NCBI GenBank assembly: GCA_035543115.1
Contig: DATKKF010000127.1
Location: 1-60,492 of the forward strand
Direction: 5' to 3'
Source: RPRB01 sp035543115
GTDB taxonomy: Bacteria; Myxococcota; Myxococcia; Myxococcales; Myxococcaceae
Length of the DNA stretch: 60,492 nt
Shown one piece after another: positions 24,812 through 32,987 of this stretch. The notes under the pieces are model-generated. The model was not told where the DNA came from, did no database searches, and was given only the letters and a program-made list of their open reading frames with translations. Each line of letters begins with the position of its first letter. The first letter of the stretch is position 1. The translations under genes were made by a program, and so were the position numbers.

Positions 24812-25273
24812 ATGTCCGACCTCGAGGTCCAGGTCCGTCCCGCGCGGCCGGACGACGTCCCGGCGCTGGCGCAGCTGTTCGAGCAGCTGGGCTACGTCAC
24901 CGACGAGCCCACGCTCCGGGCGCAGCTGGAGCACTTCGGCCGGAGCGGCGCCCACGCGCTGGTCGCCGAGCTCGCGAGCCACCGGCTCGCCGGCCTCGCC
25001 ACGGTGGCCATCCACCCGCGCCTCTACTCGCGGTCGCCCTCGGCGCAGCTCACCGCGCTGGTGACCGACCGCGCCGCACGCCGCCACGGCGTGGGTCGAG
25101 TCCTCACCCGCGCTGCCGCGGAGATCGCCCGGGCCGCGGGCTGCGAGAAGCTCTACGTGCGCACCAACCGCAGGCGACCGGAGTCGCCGCCGTTCTACCG
25201 GAGCCTGGGCTTCGAGGAGACGCACCTCACCTTCGACCTCCCGCTGGCGCCGCCCGAGGGAGGACGGCGGTGA
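24812..25273 (+). CDS. GNAT-family N-acetyltransferase
   Basis: A 153-aa acetyltransferase. The acetyl-CoA-binding motif is RHGVGRVLTRAAA (about 91-103), followed by the C-terminal signature PPFYRSLGFEETHLTF (about 126-141). Substrate unknown. The next gene starts on a GTG overlapping its stop, so it is coupled to the aminotransferase gene. Confidence 0.9.
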   Translation: MSDLEVQVRPARPDDVPALAQLFEQLGYVTDEPTLRAQLEHFGRSGAHALVAELASHRLAGLATVAIHPRLYSRSPSAQLTALVTDRAARRHGVGRVLTRAAAEIARAAGCEKLYVRTNRRRPESPPFYRSLGFEETHLTFDLPLAPPEGGRR

Positions 25274-26466
25274 GGCGGCCCGAGGCGTCGCCGCTCGCCG
25301 CGCACTGGACGCTCGGCCCGGGGGTCACCTTCCTCAACCACGGCGCGTTCGGCGCCTGCCCGCGCGAGGTGCTCGCGCTGCAGGCCGAGCTCCGGGCACG
25401 GATGGAGCGGGACCCGGTCGACTTCCTGGTGCGGGCCATCGAGCCGCTGCTCGACGAGGCCCGCAGCGGGCTGGCCGCGTTCCTCCGCGCCGATCCAGAC
25501 GACCTGGCATTCGTGGACAACGCGACCGCTGGGGTGAACACCGTCCTCCGCTCGCTGGTCTTCGAGCCCGGGGACGAGCTCCTCGCCACCGACCACGCCT
25601 ACAACGCCTGCGCCAACGCCCTCCGCGCGGTGGCCGATCGTGCCGGTGCGCGAGTGATCGTCGCCCCGGTGCCGTTCCCGCTCCGGGGGCCGTCGGAGGT
25701 CTCGGATGCGGTGCTCGGAGCGGTGACCCGACGCACCCGGCTCGTGCTCCTGGACCACGTGACCAGTGCCACCGGGGTGGTGTTCCCGGTCGAGACGCTG
25801 GTGCCGGCGCTCCAGGCACGTGGGGTGGACGTGCTGGTGGACGGTGCCCACGCGCCCGGCATGGTGCCGCTCGACGTCACGGCGCTCGGCGCGGCCTACT
25901 ACACCGGCAATTGCCACAAGTGGCTCTGCGCGCCCAAGGGAGCGGCCTTCCTCCACGTCCGGCGCGACCGCCACGCCGGCATCCGCCCGCTGGTCGTCAG
26001 CCACGGAGCCAACTCGCCGCGCACCGACCGCTCGCGGTTCCGGCTGGAGTTCGACTGGACGGGGACCCGCGACCCGACCGCCGTGCTGTGCGTGGCCCGG
26101 GCCATCGAGGTGGTGGGCGGGCTCGTCCCGGGCGGCTGGGACGAGGTGCGCGCCCGCAACGGCGCGCTGGCCCGCCGCGCGCGGGCGCTGATGTGCGAGG
26201 CGCTCGGCGTGGCCCCGCCGTGCCCGGAGGCGATGCTCGGCTCGCTGGCCGCGGTGGCCGTCCCGGGGGACCCGCGGCGGCCGCCTCCGGACCCGCTCGC
26301 GCTCGATCCGCTACAGGAAAGACTCTTCGAGCACCACCGCATCGAGGTCCCGGTGTACGGCTGGCCGGGCCCGGACCGGCGCTGGATCCGGGTGTCGCCG
26401 CATCTCCACAATTCCGAAGAGCAGCTCGTCTTCCTGGCGGGCGCGCTCCGGGAGGCGATGGCCTGA
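25270..26466 (+). CDS. Class V aminotransferase, isopenicillin N epimerase-like
   Basis: A 398-aa PLP enzyme of the cysteine desulfurase/epimerase fold. TFLNHGAFGACP (about 19-30) is the start typical of isopenicillin-N-epimerase-like members. DGAHAPGMVPLD (about 197-208) carries the cofactor Asp and His, and the Schiff-base Lys lies in TGNCHKWLCAPKG (about 218). The start is GTG, overlapping the upstream stop. Actual substrate unknown; relatives act as epimerases, desulfurases or C-S lyases. Confidence 0.9.
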   Translation: MRRPEASPLAAHWTLGPGVTFLNHGAFGACPREVLALQAELRARMERDPVDFLVRAIEPLLDEARSGLAAFLRADPDDLAFVDNATAGVNTVLRSLVFEPGDELLATDHAYNACANALRAVADRAGARVIVAPVPFPLRGPSEVSDAVLGAVTRRTRLVLLDHVTSATGVVFPVETLVPALQARGVDVLVDGAHAPGMVPLDVTALGAAYYTGNCHKWLCAPKGAAFLHVRRDRHAGIRPLVVSHGANSPRTDRSRFRLEFDWTGTRDPTAVLCVARAIEVVGGLVPGGWDEVRARNGALARRARALMCEALGVAPPCPEAMLGSLAAVAVPGDPRRPPPDPLALDPLQERLFEHHRIEVPVYGWPGPDRRWIRVSPHLHNSEEQLVFLAGALREAMA

Positions 26467-26496
26467 GGGACCGGGTCGGCTAAGGTCGGCGCCCGC

Positions 26497-27060
26497 ATGG
26501 CCGGGCCCGACACCGCGCTGCTCCTCATCGACGTGCAACGTGACATCCTGCTCGGCAAGGGCGGGCCCGACGTCCAGGCAGCGCTGGACGGGACGGTGGA
26601 ACGCATCGCCGGGCTGCTCGACCGGGCCCGCCGGCGCGGCTTCCCCGTCATCCACGTACAGCACGACGGAGAGCTCGGTCACCGGCTCGAGCGTGGCACC
26701 CCCGGCTGGGAGCTGCGGCCCGAGGTGGCGCCCAGGGGCAGCGAGCCGGTGGTCCACAAGCGGAGCTGCGACGCGTTCTTCGAGACCAAGCTTCCGGAGA
26801 TCCTCAACGCCCAGCAGATTCGCCGGCTGGTCGTCGCCGGATGCATGACCGAGTACTGCATCGACACCACCTGCCGCCGCGCGGTCTCGCTCTTCCGGGA
26901 CGTGGTGCTCGCGGCCGACGGCCACACCACCGGCGACTCGGGCGAGCTGTCCTTCCGGCAGATCGTCGCCCACCACAACCGGCTGCTGGACGGCTTCAGC
27001 GCGGGGAGGTGGAGCATCCAGGTGGTGCCGTCGGGGGACATCGGCTGGTCGCTCGCATGA
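26497..27060 (+). CDS. Isochorismatase-family cysteine hydrolase
   Basis: A 187-aa cytoplasmic hydrolase of the nicotinamidase/isochorismatase fold. The catalytic triad is visible: Asp12 in LLIDVQRD, Lys88 in VVHKRSCDAF and Cys116 in VVAGCMTEYC. Members act on amides such as nicotinamide or on isochorismate; nothing here picks a substrate. It overlaps the Ppx/GppA gene by four bases. Confidence 0.92.
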   Translation: MAGPDTALLLIDVQRDILLGKGGPDVQAALDGTVERIAGLLDRARRRGFPVIHVQHDGELGHRLERGTPGWELRPEVAPRGSEPVVHKRSCDAFFETKLPEILNAQQIRRLVVAGCMTEYCIDTTCRRAVSLFRDVVLAADGHTTGDSGELSFRQIVAHHNRLLDGFSAGRWSIQVVPSGDIGWSLA

Positions 27061-27983
27061 GCCGGCTGGCGGCGGTGGACGTGGGCACCAACTCGGTGCT
27101 CCTGCTCGTCGCCGAGCGGGGACCCGACGGCGGGCTCCGTCCGGTGCGCGAGGAGGTGGAGATCACCCGGCTCGGACGCGGCGTGGACCGCACCGGCGTG
27201 CTCTCGGACGAGGGGATGGAGGCGACGCTCGAGGTGCTCGCCCGGTTCGCCGCCCTCGCCCGGGCGGACGGTGCACGCGCGCTGGTGGTGCTCGCCACCT
27301 CGGCCGCACGCGATGCGCGCAACGGCGCCGAGTTCCTGGCCCGCGCCCGCGAGCGCACCGGGGCGACGGTGGAGATCCTCTCCGGTGCCGAGGAGGCCCG
27401 GCTGTCCTACCTGGCCGTCGCCGAGGACTTCGCCGCCGAGGCTGGAGAGGCCGGGCTCCTGGCGATCGACGTCGGCGGAGGCTCCACCGAGCTCGTCCAC
27501 GGCCGCGGGCGCACCGTCCTGTTCCGCGTCAGCCTGGACATCGGCTCGGTCCGGCTGACCGAGCGATGCGTGCGGTCGGATCCGCCGAGCGCCGCCGAGC
27601 AGGAGGCGGTCCGGGCCGCGGTCCGCGACGCGCTCTCGACCCTTCCCGCCTTCCCGGCCGAGGTCCAGGTGGTGGGCGTGGCCGGGACGGTGACCAGCCT
27701 CTTCGCCATCGCCCACGCCATCGAGCCGTACGACGGGACGCGGGTCCACGGCGGCTGGCTCTCCATGGACGACGTCATCCGGGTCCGCACCCGCCTCTGT
27801 GCGCTGCCGGTCGCCGAGCGCCGGCTGATGCCCGGGATGCAGCCGAAGCGCGCGGACGTGCTGCCCGCCGGAGCGCTGCTCTTCGAGACCGCCCTGTCAC
27901 ACCTCGGCGCCCGGGGGGCACACGTCTCGGACCGGGGATTGCGCTGGGGAGTCCTGCTCGATCGATGGGAGTCGCTCGCATGA
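27057..27983 (+). CDS. Ppx/GppA-family phosphatase
   Basis: A 308-aa enzyme of the exopolyphosphatase/guanosine pentaphosphatase family (ASKHA fold). AAVDVGTNSVLLLV (about 5-18) is phosphate-binding loop 1 and IDVGGGSTELVHG (about 138-150) is loop 2. The length matches short Ppx/GppA members without the C-terminal HD domain. It could act on polyphosphate or pppGpp. It overlaps both neighbours. Confidence 0.92.
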   Translation: MSRLAAVDVGTNSVLLLVAERGPDGGLRPVREEVEITRLGRGVDRTGVLSDEGMEATLEVLARFAALARADGARALVVLATSAARDARNGAEFLARARERTGATVEILSGAEEARLSYLAVAEDFAAEAGEAGLLAIDVGGGSTELVHGRGRTVLFRVSLDIGSVRLTERCVRSDPPSAAEQEAVRAAVRDALSTLPAFPAEVQVVGVAGTVTSLFAIAHAIEPYDGTRVHGGWLSMDDVIRVRTRLCALPVAERRLMPGMQPKRADVLPAGALLFETALSHLGARGAHVSDRGLRWGVLLDRWESLA

Positions 27984-29257
27984 CCGCACCGGTGCGCGGA
28001 GAGCGGCATGAGACGAGCTCCGGCTCGCTGATGCCCGGGGCGGCCTACGCGCTGGGTGTCCTCACCTTCATCAACTTCATCAACTATCTCGACCGTTACC
28101 TCGTCCCCGGGGCGCTCACCCGGATCGAGGACGGCCTGGGCATCAACCACGCGCAGGCCGGAGAGCTCCAGACTGCGTTCATCGTCGTCTACACCGTGGC
28201 CGCCCCGCTCGGCGGCTACATCGGCGACCGCTACCCGCGACGGTTCGTGCTCGCCGGAAGCATCTTCCTCTGGAGCCTGGCCACGCTGGGGAGCGGCCTG
28301 GCCGGGAGCTTCGCCGTGCTGCTCTTCACCCGCGGGCTGGTGGGTGTGGGCGAGGCGGGATACGGCATCGTCTCCCCGGGGCTCATCGCCGACTTCTACC
28401 CGCCGAGCCTTCGCACCCGGGCGCTCTCCATCTTCTACGTCGCCATCCCGGTGGGCTCGGCGCTGGGCTACGTCCTCGGCGGCTGGCTGGCGAACAACTT
28501 CTCCTGGCAGACCGCCTTCTACGTCGGCGCGGTCCCGGGGATGTTCGCCGCGGCGCTGGCGCTGAGGGTCCGCGAGCCGCACCGGGGGGCGACCGAGGCC
28601 GTCGAGCCGACGCAGACCAGGATGCCGATGGCCCAGGGCCTGCGCGAGCTCCGCCACAACACCTACTACTGGGTGAGCGTGGCTGGCCTCACCCTGATGA
28701 CCTTCTCCATCGGTGGGCTCTCGGTCTACATGCCGGCGTTCCTCGAGCGCGAGCGCGGCGTCAGCGGCGCCGAGGCGGGCATCTGGTTCGGGGCCATCGC
28801 CGCGGTCGCCGGGCTCACCGGGACCCTGGTCGGCGGCGTGCTCGGAGACCGCGCGGAGCGCAAGAGCCGCACCGGCGGGCTGTGGGTCTCGGGCGTGGGC
28901 ATGCTGCTCGCCGCGCCGTTCATGGTGCTGACCGCCCGGGCCGGCTCGATGCCGGTCATCCTCGGCGCCGCCTTCGTGGCGATGTTCCTAGTGTTCCTGA
29001 ACAACGGGCCCCTGAACAACGCGATCGTCAGCTCGGTCCCACCGCTCTTCCGGAGCTTCGCGGTGGGGCTCAGCGTGCTCGCCTACCACCTGCTCGGTGA
29101 CGCCATCTCGCCGCCGATCATCGGCCGGATCGGCGACCGGCTCAGCCTGGCCACGGCCATCGCCCTCAACGCCATTCCCGTGGCTGTGGGCGGGCTGGTG
29201 CTGATGGTGGGCGCCCGGCTGCTGCACGGGCCGCCGGCTGCCAGGGTCGGGACCTGA
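27980..29257 (+). CDS. MFS transporter, Spinster-like
   Basis: A 425-aa transporter with 12 predicted transmembrane helices. FINYLDRYLVPGALTRIEDG near the start, QTAFIVVYTVAAPLGGYIGD with the following RYPRR (MFS motif A), and the second-half GGVLGDRAERK match bacterial Spinster homologues, which in animals export sphingosine phosphate or lysophospholipids. It starts on the A of the upstream stop (ATGA) and ends 59 bases before the type III PKS cluster, so it could export that cluster's lipid, but coupling is with the upstream genes. Confidence 0.9.
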   Translation: MTAPVRGERHETSSGSLMPGAAYALGVLTFINFINYLDRYLVPGALTRIEDGLGINHAQAGELQTAFIVVYTVAAPLGGYIGDRYPRRFVLAGSIFLWSLATLGSGLAGSFAVLLFTRGLVGVGEAGYGIVSPGLIADFYPPSLRTRALSIFYVAIPVGSALGYVLGGWLANNFSWQTAFYVGAVPGMFAAALALRVREPHRGATEAVEPTQTRMPMAQGLRELRHNTYYWVSVAGLTLMTFSIGGLSVYMPAFLERERGVSGAEAGIWFGAIAAVAGLTGTLVGGVLGDRAERKSRTGGLWVSGVGMLLAAPFMVLTARAGSMPVILGAAFVAMFLVFLNNGPLNNAIVSSVPPLFRSFAVGLSVLAYHLLGDAISPPIIGRIGDRLSLATAIALNAIPVAVGGLVLMVGARLLHGPPAARVGT

Positions 29258-29263
29258 ACGGGT

Positions 29264-29276
29264 TACACTCAGAGTG
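29264..29276. promoter_or_regulatory. Palindrome upstream of the type III PKS cluster
   Basis: ACACTCAGAGTGT is a perfect palindrome (ACACT-CAG-AGTGT) in the 59-base gap before the PKS gene. It overlaps TACACT (29263-29268), a possible -10 box, but no -35 box is clear. It may be an operator for the cluster. Confidence 0.35.
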
Positions 29277-29316
29277 TTGCACCTCCGGGCGGTGCTCGGT
29301 TAGTCCGCTCGTCAGG

Positions 29317-30390
29317 ATGACCTCTCGGCCTGGACCGTGGGTGCGCAGCGTGGGCACGGCGCTGCCGCCGAACTGGGTGGACCAGGAGACGCTGATCTCC
29401 ATCTTCCGCGAGCACTGGGCGCGCGAGCACTTCAACGTCGAGCGGATCGAGGAGCTGCACCGCTCGGTGCAGGTGGGGGGCCGCTACCTCGCGCTTCCGA
29501 TCGACGAGTACCTTCCGCTGAAGCGGTTCTCGGAGCGCAACGACGCCTTCAACCGGGTGTCGCTCGAGGTGGGCGAGCAGGCTCTCCGGCGCGCCCTCGA
29601 TGCCGCGGGGTTGCAGCCGCGCGACGTCGACCACCTCTTCTTCGTCACCGTGACCGGGATCGGAACGCCCTCGCTGGATGCGCGGCTCGTCAACCGCCTC
29701 GGGCTCCGCCCCGACGTGAAGCGCACGCCCATCTTCGGGCTCGGCTGCGTGGCGGGTGCGGCGGGCACCGCACGGGCGAGCGACGTGCTCCGGGCGTTTC
29801 CGGACCAGGTGGCGGCACTGCTCTCGGTGGAGCTGTGCTCGCTCACGCTCCAGCGCGAGGACGTGAGCATCGCCAACATCATCGCCAGCGGTCTCTTCGG
29901 CGACGGCGCAGCGGCGATCGTCCTCTCCGGCGCCGACCGTCCGCCGCCCGCGGCCGCGCCCCGCGTGCTCGCCACCCGGAGCGTCTTCTACCCGGACACC
30001 GAGCGCATCATGGGGTGGGACGTGGTGGAGGGCGGCTTCAAGGTCGTCCTCAGCGCGAAGGTGCCGAGCATCGTCACCGAGCATGTCCGCGGCGACGTCG
30101 ACGGCTTTCTCGCCGCGCAGGGGCTCCACCGCGGAGACATCCGCCACTTCATCGCCCACACCGGCGGCCCCAGGGTCCTGCAGGCCTTCGAGTCCGCGCT
30201 GGAGCTTCCACCCGAGGCGCTCCGCCGCTCCTGGGACTCGCTGCGGCGGACCGGGAACCTCTCCTCGGCCTCGGTGCTCTTCGTTCTCTCGGAGCTGCTG
30301 GCCTCGGGCGAGGCGGGCCCCGGCGATCTCGGCCTCCTGATGGCGATGGGCCCGGGCTTCTGCGCCGAGCTGGTGCTCCTGCGATGGTGA
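29317..30390 (+). CDS. Type III polyketide synthase
   Basis: A 357-aa chalcone-synthase-type ketosynthase. The catalytic triad is intact: Cys144 (FGLGCVAGAAG), His281 (FIAHTGGPRVLQ) and Asn314 (RRTGNLSSAS), and the C-terminal GPG loop reads MAMGPGFCAELVLL. It would condense malonyl-CoA units onto an acyl starter and cyclise the chain to a resorcinol or pyrone. The next gene overlaps by seven bases. The neighbours (methyltransferase, ACP, fatty acyl-AMP ligase, FAD enzyme) point to a long-chain starter. The ribosome site is poor. Confidence 0.93.
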   Translation: MTSRPGPWVRSVGTALPPNWVDQETLISIFREHWAREHFNVERIEELHRSVQVGGRYLALPIDEYLPLKRFSERNDAFNRVSLEVGEQALRRALDAAGLQPRDVDHLFFVTVTGIGTPSLDARLVNRLGLRPDVKRTPIFGLGCVAGAAGTARASDVLRAFPDQVAALLSVELCSLTLQREDVSIANIIASGLFGDGAAAIVLSGADRPPPAAAPRVLATRSVFYPDTERIMGWDVVEGGFKVVLSAKVPSIVTEHVRGDVDGFLAAQGLHRGDIRHFIAHTGGPRVLQAFESALELPPEALRRSWDSLRRTGNLSSASVLFVLSELLASGEAGPGDLGLLMAMGPGFCAELVLLRW

Positions 30391-30959
30391 CCTCGGTCCA
30401 GCTCTACCTCGGCCTGCTCGCCCTGGTCGCGCTGGAGCGCGGCGTGGAGCTCGGGCTCTCGGCCCGCAACGCGCGGATCGCCCGGGCGCGGGGCGGGGTG
30501 GAGACGGGTCGGGGTCACTATCCGGTGATGGCGGCGTTCCACGGCGTCTTCCTGGTCGCCTGTGCGCTGGAGGTGGTCCTGCTCCGGCGCCCGTTCCCGG
30601 GCGCAATCGGGTGGGTCGCACTCGCGGCGGTGCTCGGGGCGCAGGCACTCCGCTACTGGGCCATCACCACGCTGGGCTGGCGCTGGAACACCCGCATCGT
30701 CGTCGTGCCCGGGACCGCGCCGGTGACCGGCGGCCCGTACCGCTTCCTCCGCCACCCGAACTACCTGGCGGTCATCGCGGAGATGGCGGCGCTCCCGCTG
30801 GTGCACGGCGCCTGGCTCACCGCGCTGGTCTTCTCGCTGGGCAACGCCGGGCTGCTCCGGGTGCGGATCCGCGCCGAGGAGCAGGCGCTGGGCGAGCCCT
30901 GGCAGCACGCGTTCGCCGGCCGGCCGCGCTTCGTTCCCGGAGGCCACGGTGGCCACTGA
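30384..30959 (+). CDS. Isoprenylcysteine carboxyl methyltransferase-like membrane methyltransferase
   Basis: A 191-aa integral membrane SAM-dependent methyltransferase with about four helices and the family signature GPYRFLRHPNYLAV at 117-130, followed by a conserved late helix (RIRAEEQALGEPW). Directly after a type III PKS gene this class acts on alkylresorcinols, as SrsB does in the Streptomyces griseus phenolic-lipid operon, so O-methylation of the polyketide is the likely role. Overlaps the genes on both sides. Confidence 0.88.
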   Translation: MVTSVQLYLGLLALVALERGVELGLSARNARIARARGGVETGRGHYPVMAAFHGVFLVACALEVVLLRRPFPGAIGWVALAAVLGAQALRYWAITTLGWRWNTRIVVVPGTAPVTGGPYRFLRHPNYLAVIAEMAALPLVHGAWLTALVFSLGNAGLLRVRIRAEEQALGEPWQHAFAGRPRFVPGGHGGH

Positions 30960-31200
30960 GCTGGAGGTGCTGGAGGCCATCCGCTCCATCGCCCGCACCG
31001 AGCTGGAGATGGAGCGGCCCATCGCCCCGGAGGACGACCTGCTCCGGGACCTCGCGCTGGACAGCCTCGGCCTCACGGTGCTGGCGGTCGGCCTGGAGAA
31101 CCGGTTCCGGGTGAAGCTGAGCGAGGAGGACGCCGCCGGGGTGCAGACGGCAGGCGATCTGGCGCGGCACGTCGCCGCACGCACGCAGGAGGCCCGGTGA
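30949..31200 (+). CDS. Acyl carrier protein
   Basis: An 83-aa four-helix carrier protein. The phosphopantetheine attachment Ser39 lies in LALDSLGLTVL, with acidic residues around it as expected. It begins at GTG 30949, with GGAGGC just upstream, and overlaps the methyltransferase gene by 11 bases. It sits directly before the fatty acyl-AMP ligase gene, so it probably carries the activated fatty chain to the type III PKS. Confidence 0.92.
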   Translation: MATELEVLEAIRSIARTELEMERPIAPEDDLLRDLALDSLGLTVLAVGLENRFRVKLSEEDAAGVQTAGDLARHVAARTQEAR

Positions 31201-32987
31201 GACCCGCCCGCCTCCAGGGAGTTCTCCAGCCCCGGCCGCGACACCCGAGCCTGAACGAGGCACTGGAGCGAGCCGCCGTCTCCGGCCGCCGGGGGCTCAC
31301 CTTCGTCGCCGCGGACGAGACCGAGACCTCGCTCGGCTGGGACGCGGTGCGGGCGCGGGCCGCGCAGGTGGCGGGCGCGCTGGCCGAGCTCGGCGTCGTC
31401 CCCGGGGAGCGGGTGGCGCTGGTGCTCCCCACCGGCGCGGACTTCATGGATGCGTTCTTCGGGACGCTCCTCGCCGGGGCGGTGCCGGTGCCGCTCTATC
31501 CGCCGGTGCGGCTCGGGCGACTGCCCGAGTACCACGCCGCCACGGCGCGGATGCTCCAGCTCTCCGGGGCGGTGGTGCTCCTGTCGGCCGGCCGCGTGGG
31601 GCGGCTGCTCGGCGAGGCGGTGCGACAAGCGGGTCCACGGCTCGGGCTGCGGAACGTCGCTTCCCTCCGCGATGCGGGTGCCCCGTCCCTCGCCCGCCCC
31701 GCGGACGCCGGCGCGCTGGCCCTGGTGCAGTTCTCCTCGGGCAGCACGGTGGACCCGAAGCCGGTGGCGCTCTCGCACCAGGCGGTGCTGGCCCAGACCG
31801 ACGCGCTCCGGGCGCTGATGCCCGACGACACGCCCGACGACCCGCAGCTCGGCGTCAGCTGGCTCCCGCTGTACCACGACATGGGGCTCATCGGCTGTTT
31901 GCTCAGCGCGATGACCTACCCGGGCCCGCTGGTGCTGCTCGGCCCCGAGGTGTTCCTCGGACGGCCGGCGCTCTGGCTGCGGGCGCTCTCGCGGCACCGC
32001 GGCACCATGTCGGTCGCTCCGAGCTTCGCCTACGCGGTCTGCGCGCGGCGGGTGAAGGACGAGGAGATGGACGGTGCGGACCTCTCGCGCTGGCGGCTGG
32101 CGCTCAACGGGGCCGAGCAGGTCTCGGTGGAGGCCGCGCGGCGGTTCTCGGAGCGCTTCGCACGCTGGGGCTTCCGCTCCGCGGCGCTGATGCCGGTGTA
32201 CGGGCTGGCCGAGGCAGCGCTGGCGGTGACCTTCTCCCCGCCGCGCAGCCCGCTGCGGACGGTGCCGGTGGATCCCCTGGAGCTCGCGCGCGAGGGCCAG
32301 GTCCGTCCGGGGTCGCGGGTGCTGGCAAGCGTGGGCGTCCCGGTGCCCGGGGTGACGGTCGAGGTCCGTGACGAGGCGGGTGCGGTCCTGCCCGAGGGCG
32401 TGGTTGGCCGCATCCACGCCCGGGGGCCGTCGATCATGGAGGGCTACCTCGACCAGCCAGAGGCGACCCGCGCCGCGCTCGACGGCGGGTGGCTGGACAC
32501 CGGCGACCTCGGCTTCGTGAAGGACGGGGAGCTGGTGGTCTGTGGCCGGGCGAAAGACGTGGTGGTGCTGCGAGGGGCGAACCACGCGCCCCAGGAGTTC
32601 GAGGATGCGCTCGATGGAGTGAAGGGCGTGCGCACCGGGTGCGCGGTGGCCCTGGGGTTCGTGCCGCCGGGCGGAGACGGCGAGGAGCTGCTCTTGCTGG
32701 TGGAGACCACCCCCGAGGCCGGTCCGGAACTCGTGGACCGCATCCGCGCAGCCGTCGCCGAGCACACCGGCGTCCGGCCGCACACCGTCCAGCTGCTGGC
32801 GCCCGGCACCCTCCCCCGAACCTCGAGCGGGAAGCTCCGGCGCTCCGAGGCGCTCCGGAGGTGGACGACTGGAACGCTGCATCCGCCCGCCCGGGTGAAT
32901 GCGGTCCGGCTGGTTGGCGAGATGCTGAGGTCGGCGCTGGCGCTGGCCCGCGCGCGTCCGCAGCACCACCCGGAGCCCGAGACATGA
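31197..32987 (+). CDS. Fatty acyl-AMP ligase (FAAL)
   Basis: A 596-aa adenylate-forming enzyme. QFSSGSTVDPKPV (178-190) is the P-loop, SWLPLYHDMGLIG (from 221) is typical of fatty acyl-AMP ligases, and NGAEQVS, PVYGLAEAALA, LDTGDLGF and RTSSGKLRR follow in order. FAALs activate fatty acids as acyl-AMP and load them onto an ACP, which is encoded just upstream. Start GTG overlaps the ACP stop; its own stop overlaps the FAD gene. Confidence 0.94.
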   Translation: MRPARLQGVLQPRPRHPSLNEALERAAVSGRRGLTFVAADETETSLGWDAVRARAAQVAGALAELGVVPGERVALVLPTGADFMDAFFGTLLAGAVPVPLYPPVRLGRLPEYHAATARMLQLSGAVVLLSAGRVGRLLGEAVRQAGPRLGLRNVASLRDAGAPSLARPADAGALALVQFSSGSTVDPKPVALSHQAVLAQTDALRALMPDDTPDDPQLGVSWLPLYHDMGLIGCLLSAMTYPGPLVLLGPEVFLGRPALWLRALSRHRGTMSVAPSFAYAVCARRVKDEEMDGADLSRWRLALNGAEQVSVEAARRFSERFARWGFRSAALMPVYGLAEAALAVTFSPPRSPLRTVPVDPLELAREGQVRPGSRVLASVGVPVPGVTVEVRDEAGAVLPEGVVGRIHARGPSIMEGYLDQPEATRAALDGGWLDTGDLGFVKDGELVVCGRAKDVVVLRGANHAPQEFEDALDGVKGVRTGCAVALGFVPPGGDGEELLLLVETTPEAGPELVDRIRAAVAEHTGVRPHTVQLLAPGTLPRTSSGKLRRSEALRRWTTGTLHPPARVNAVRLVGEMLRSALALARARPQHHPEPET

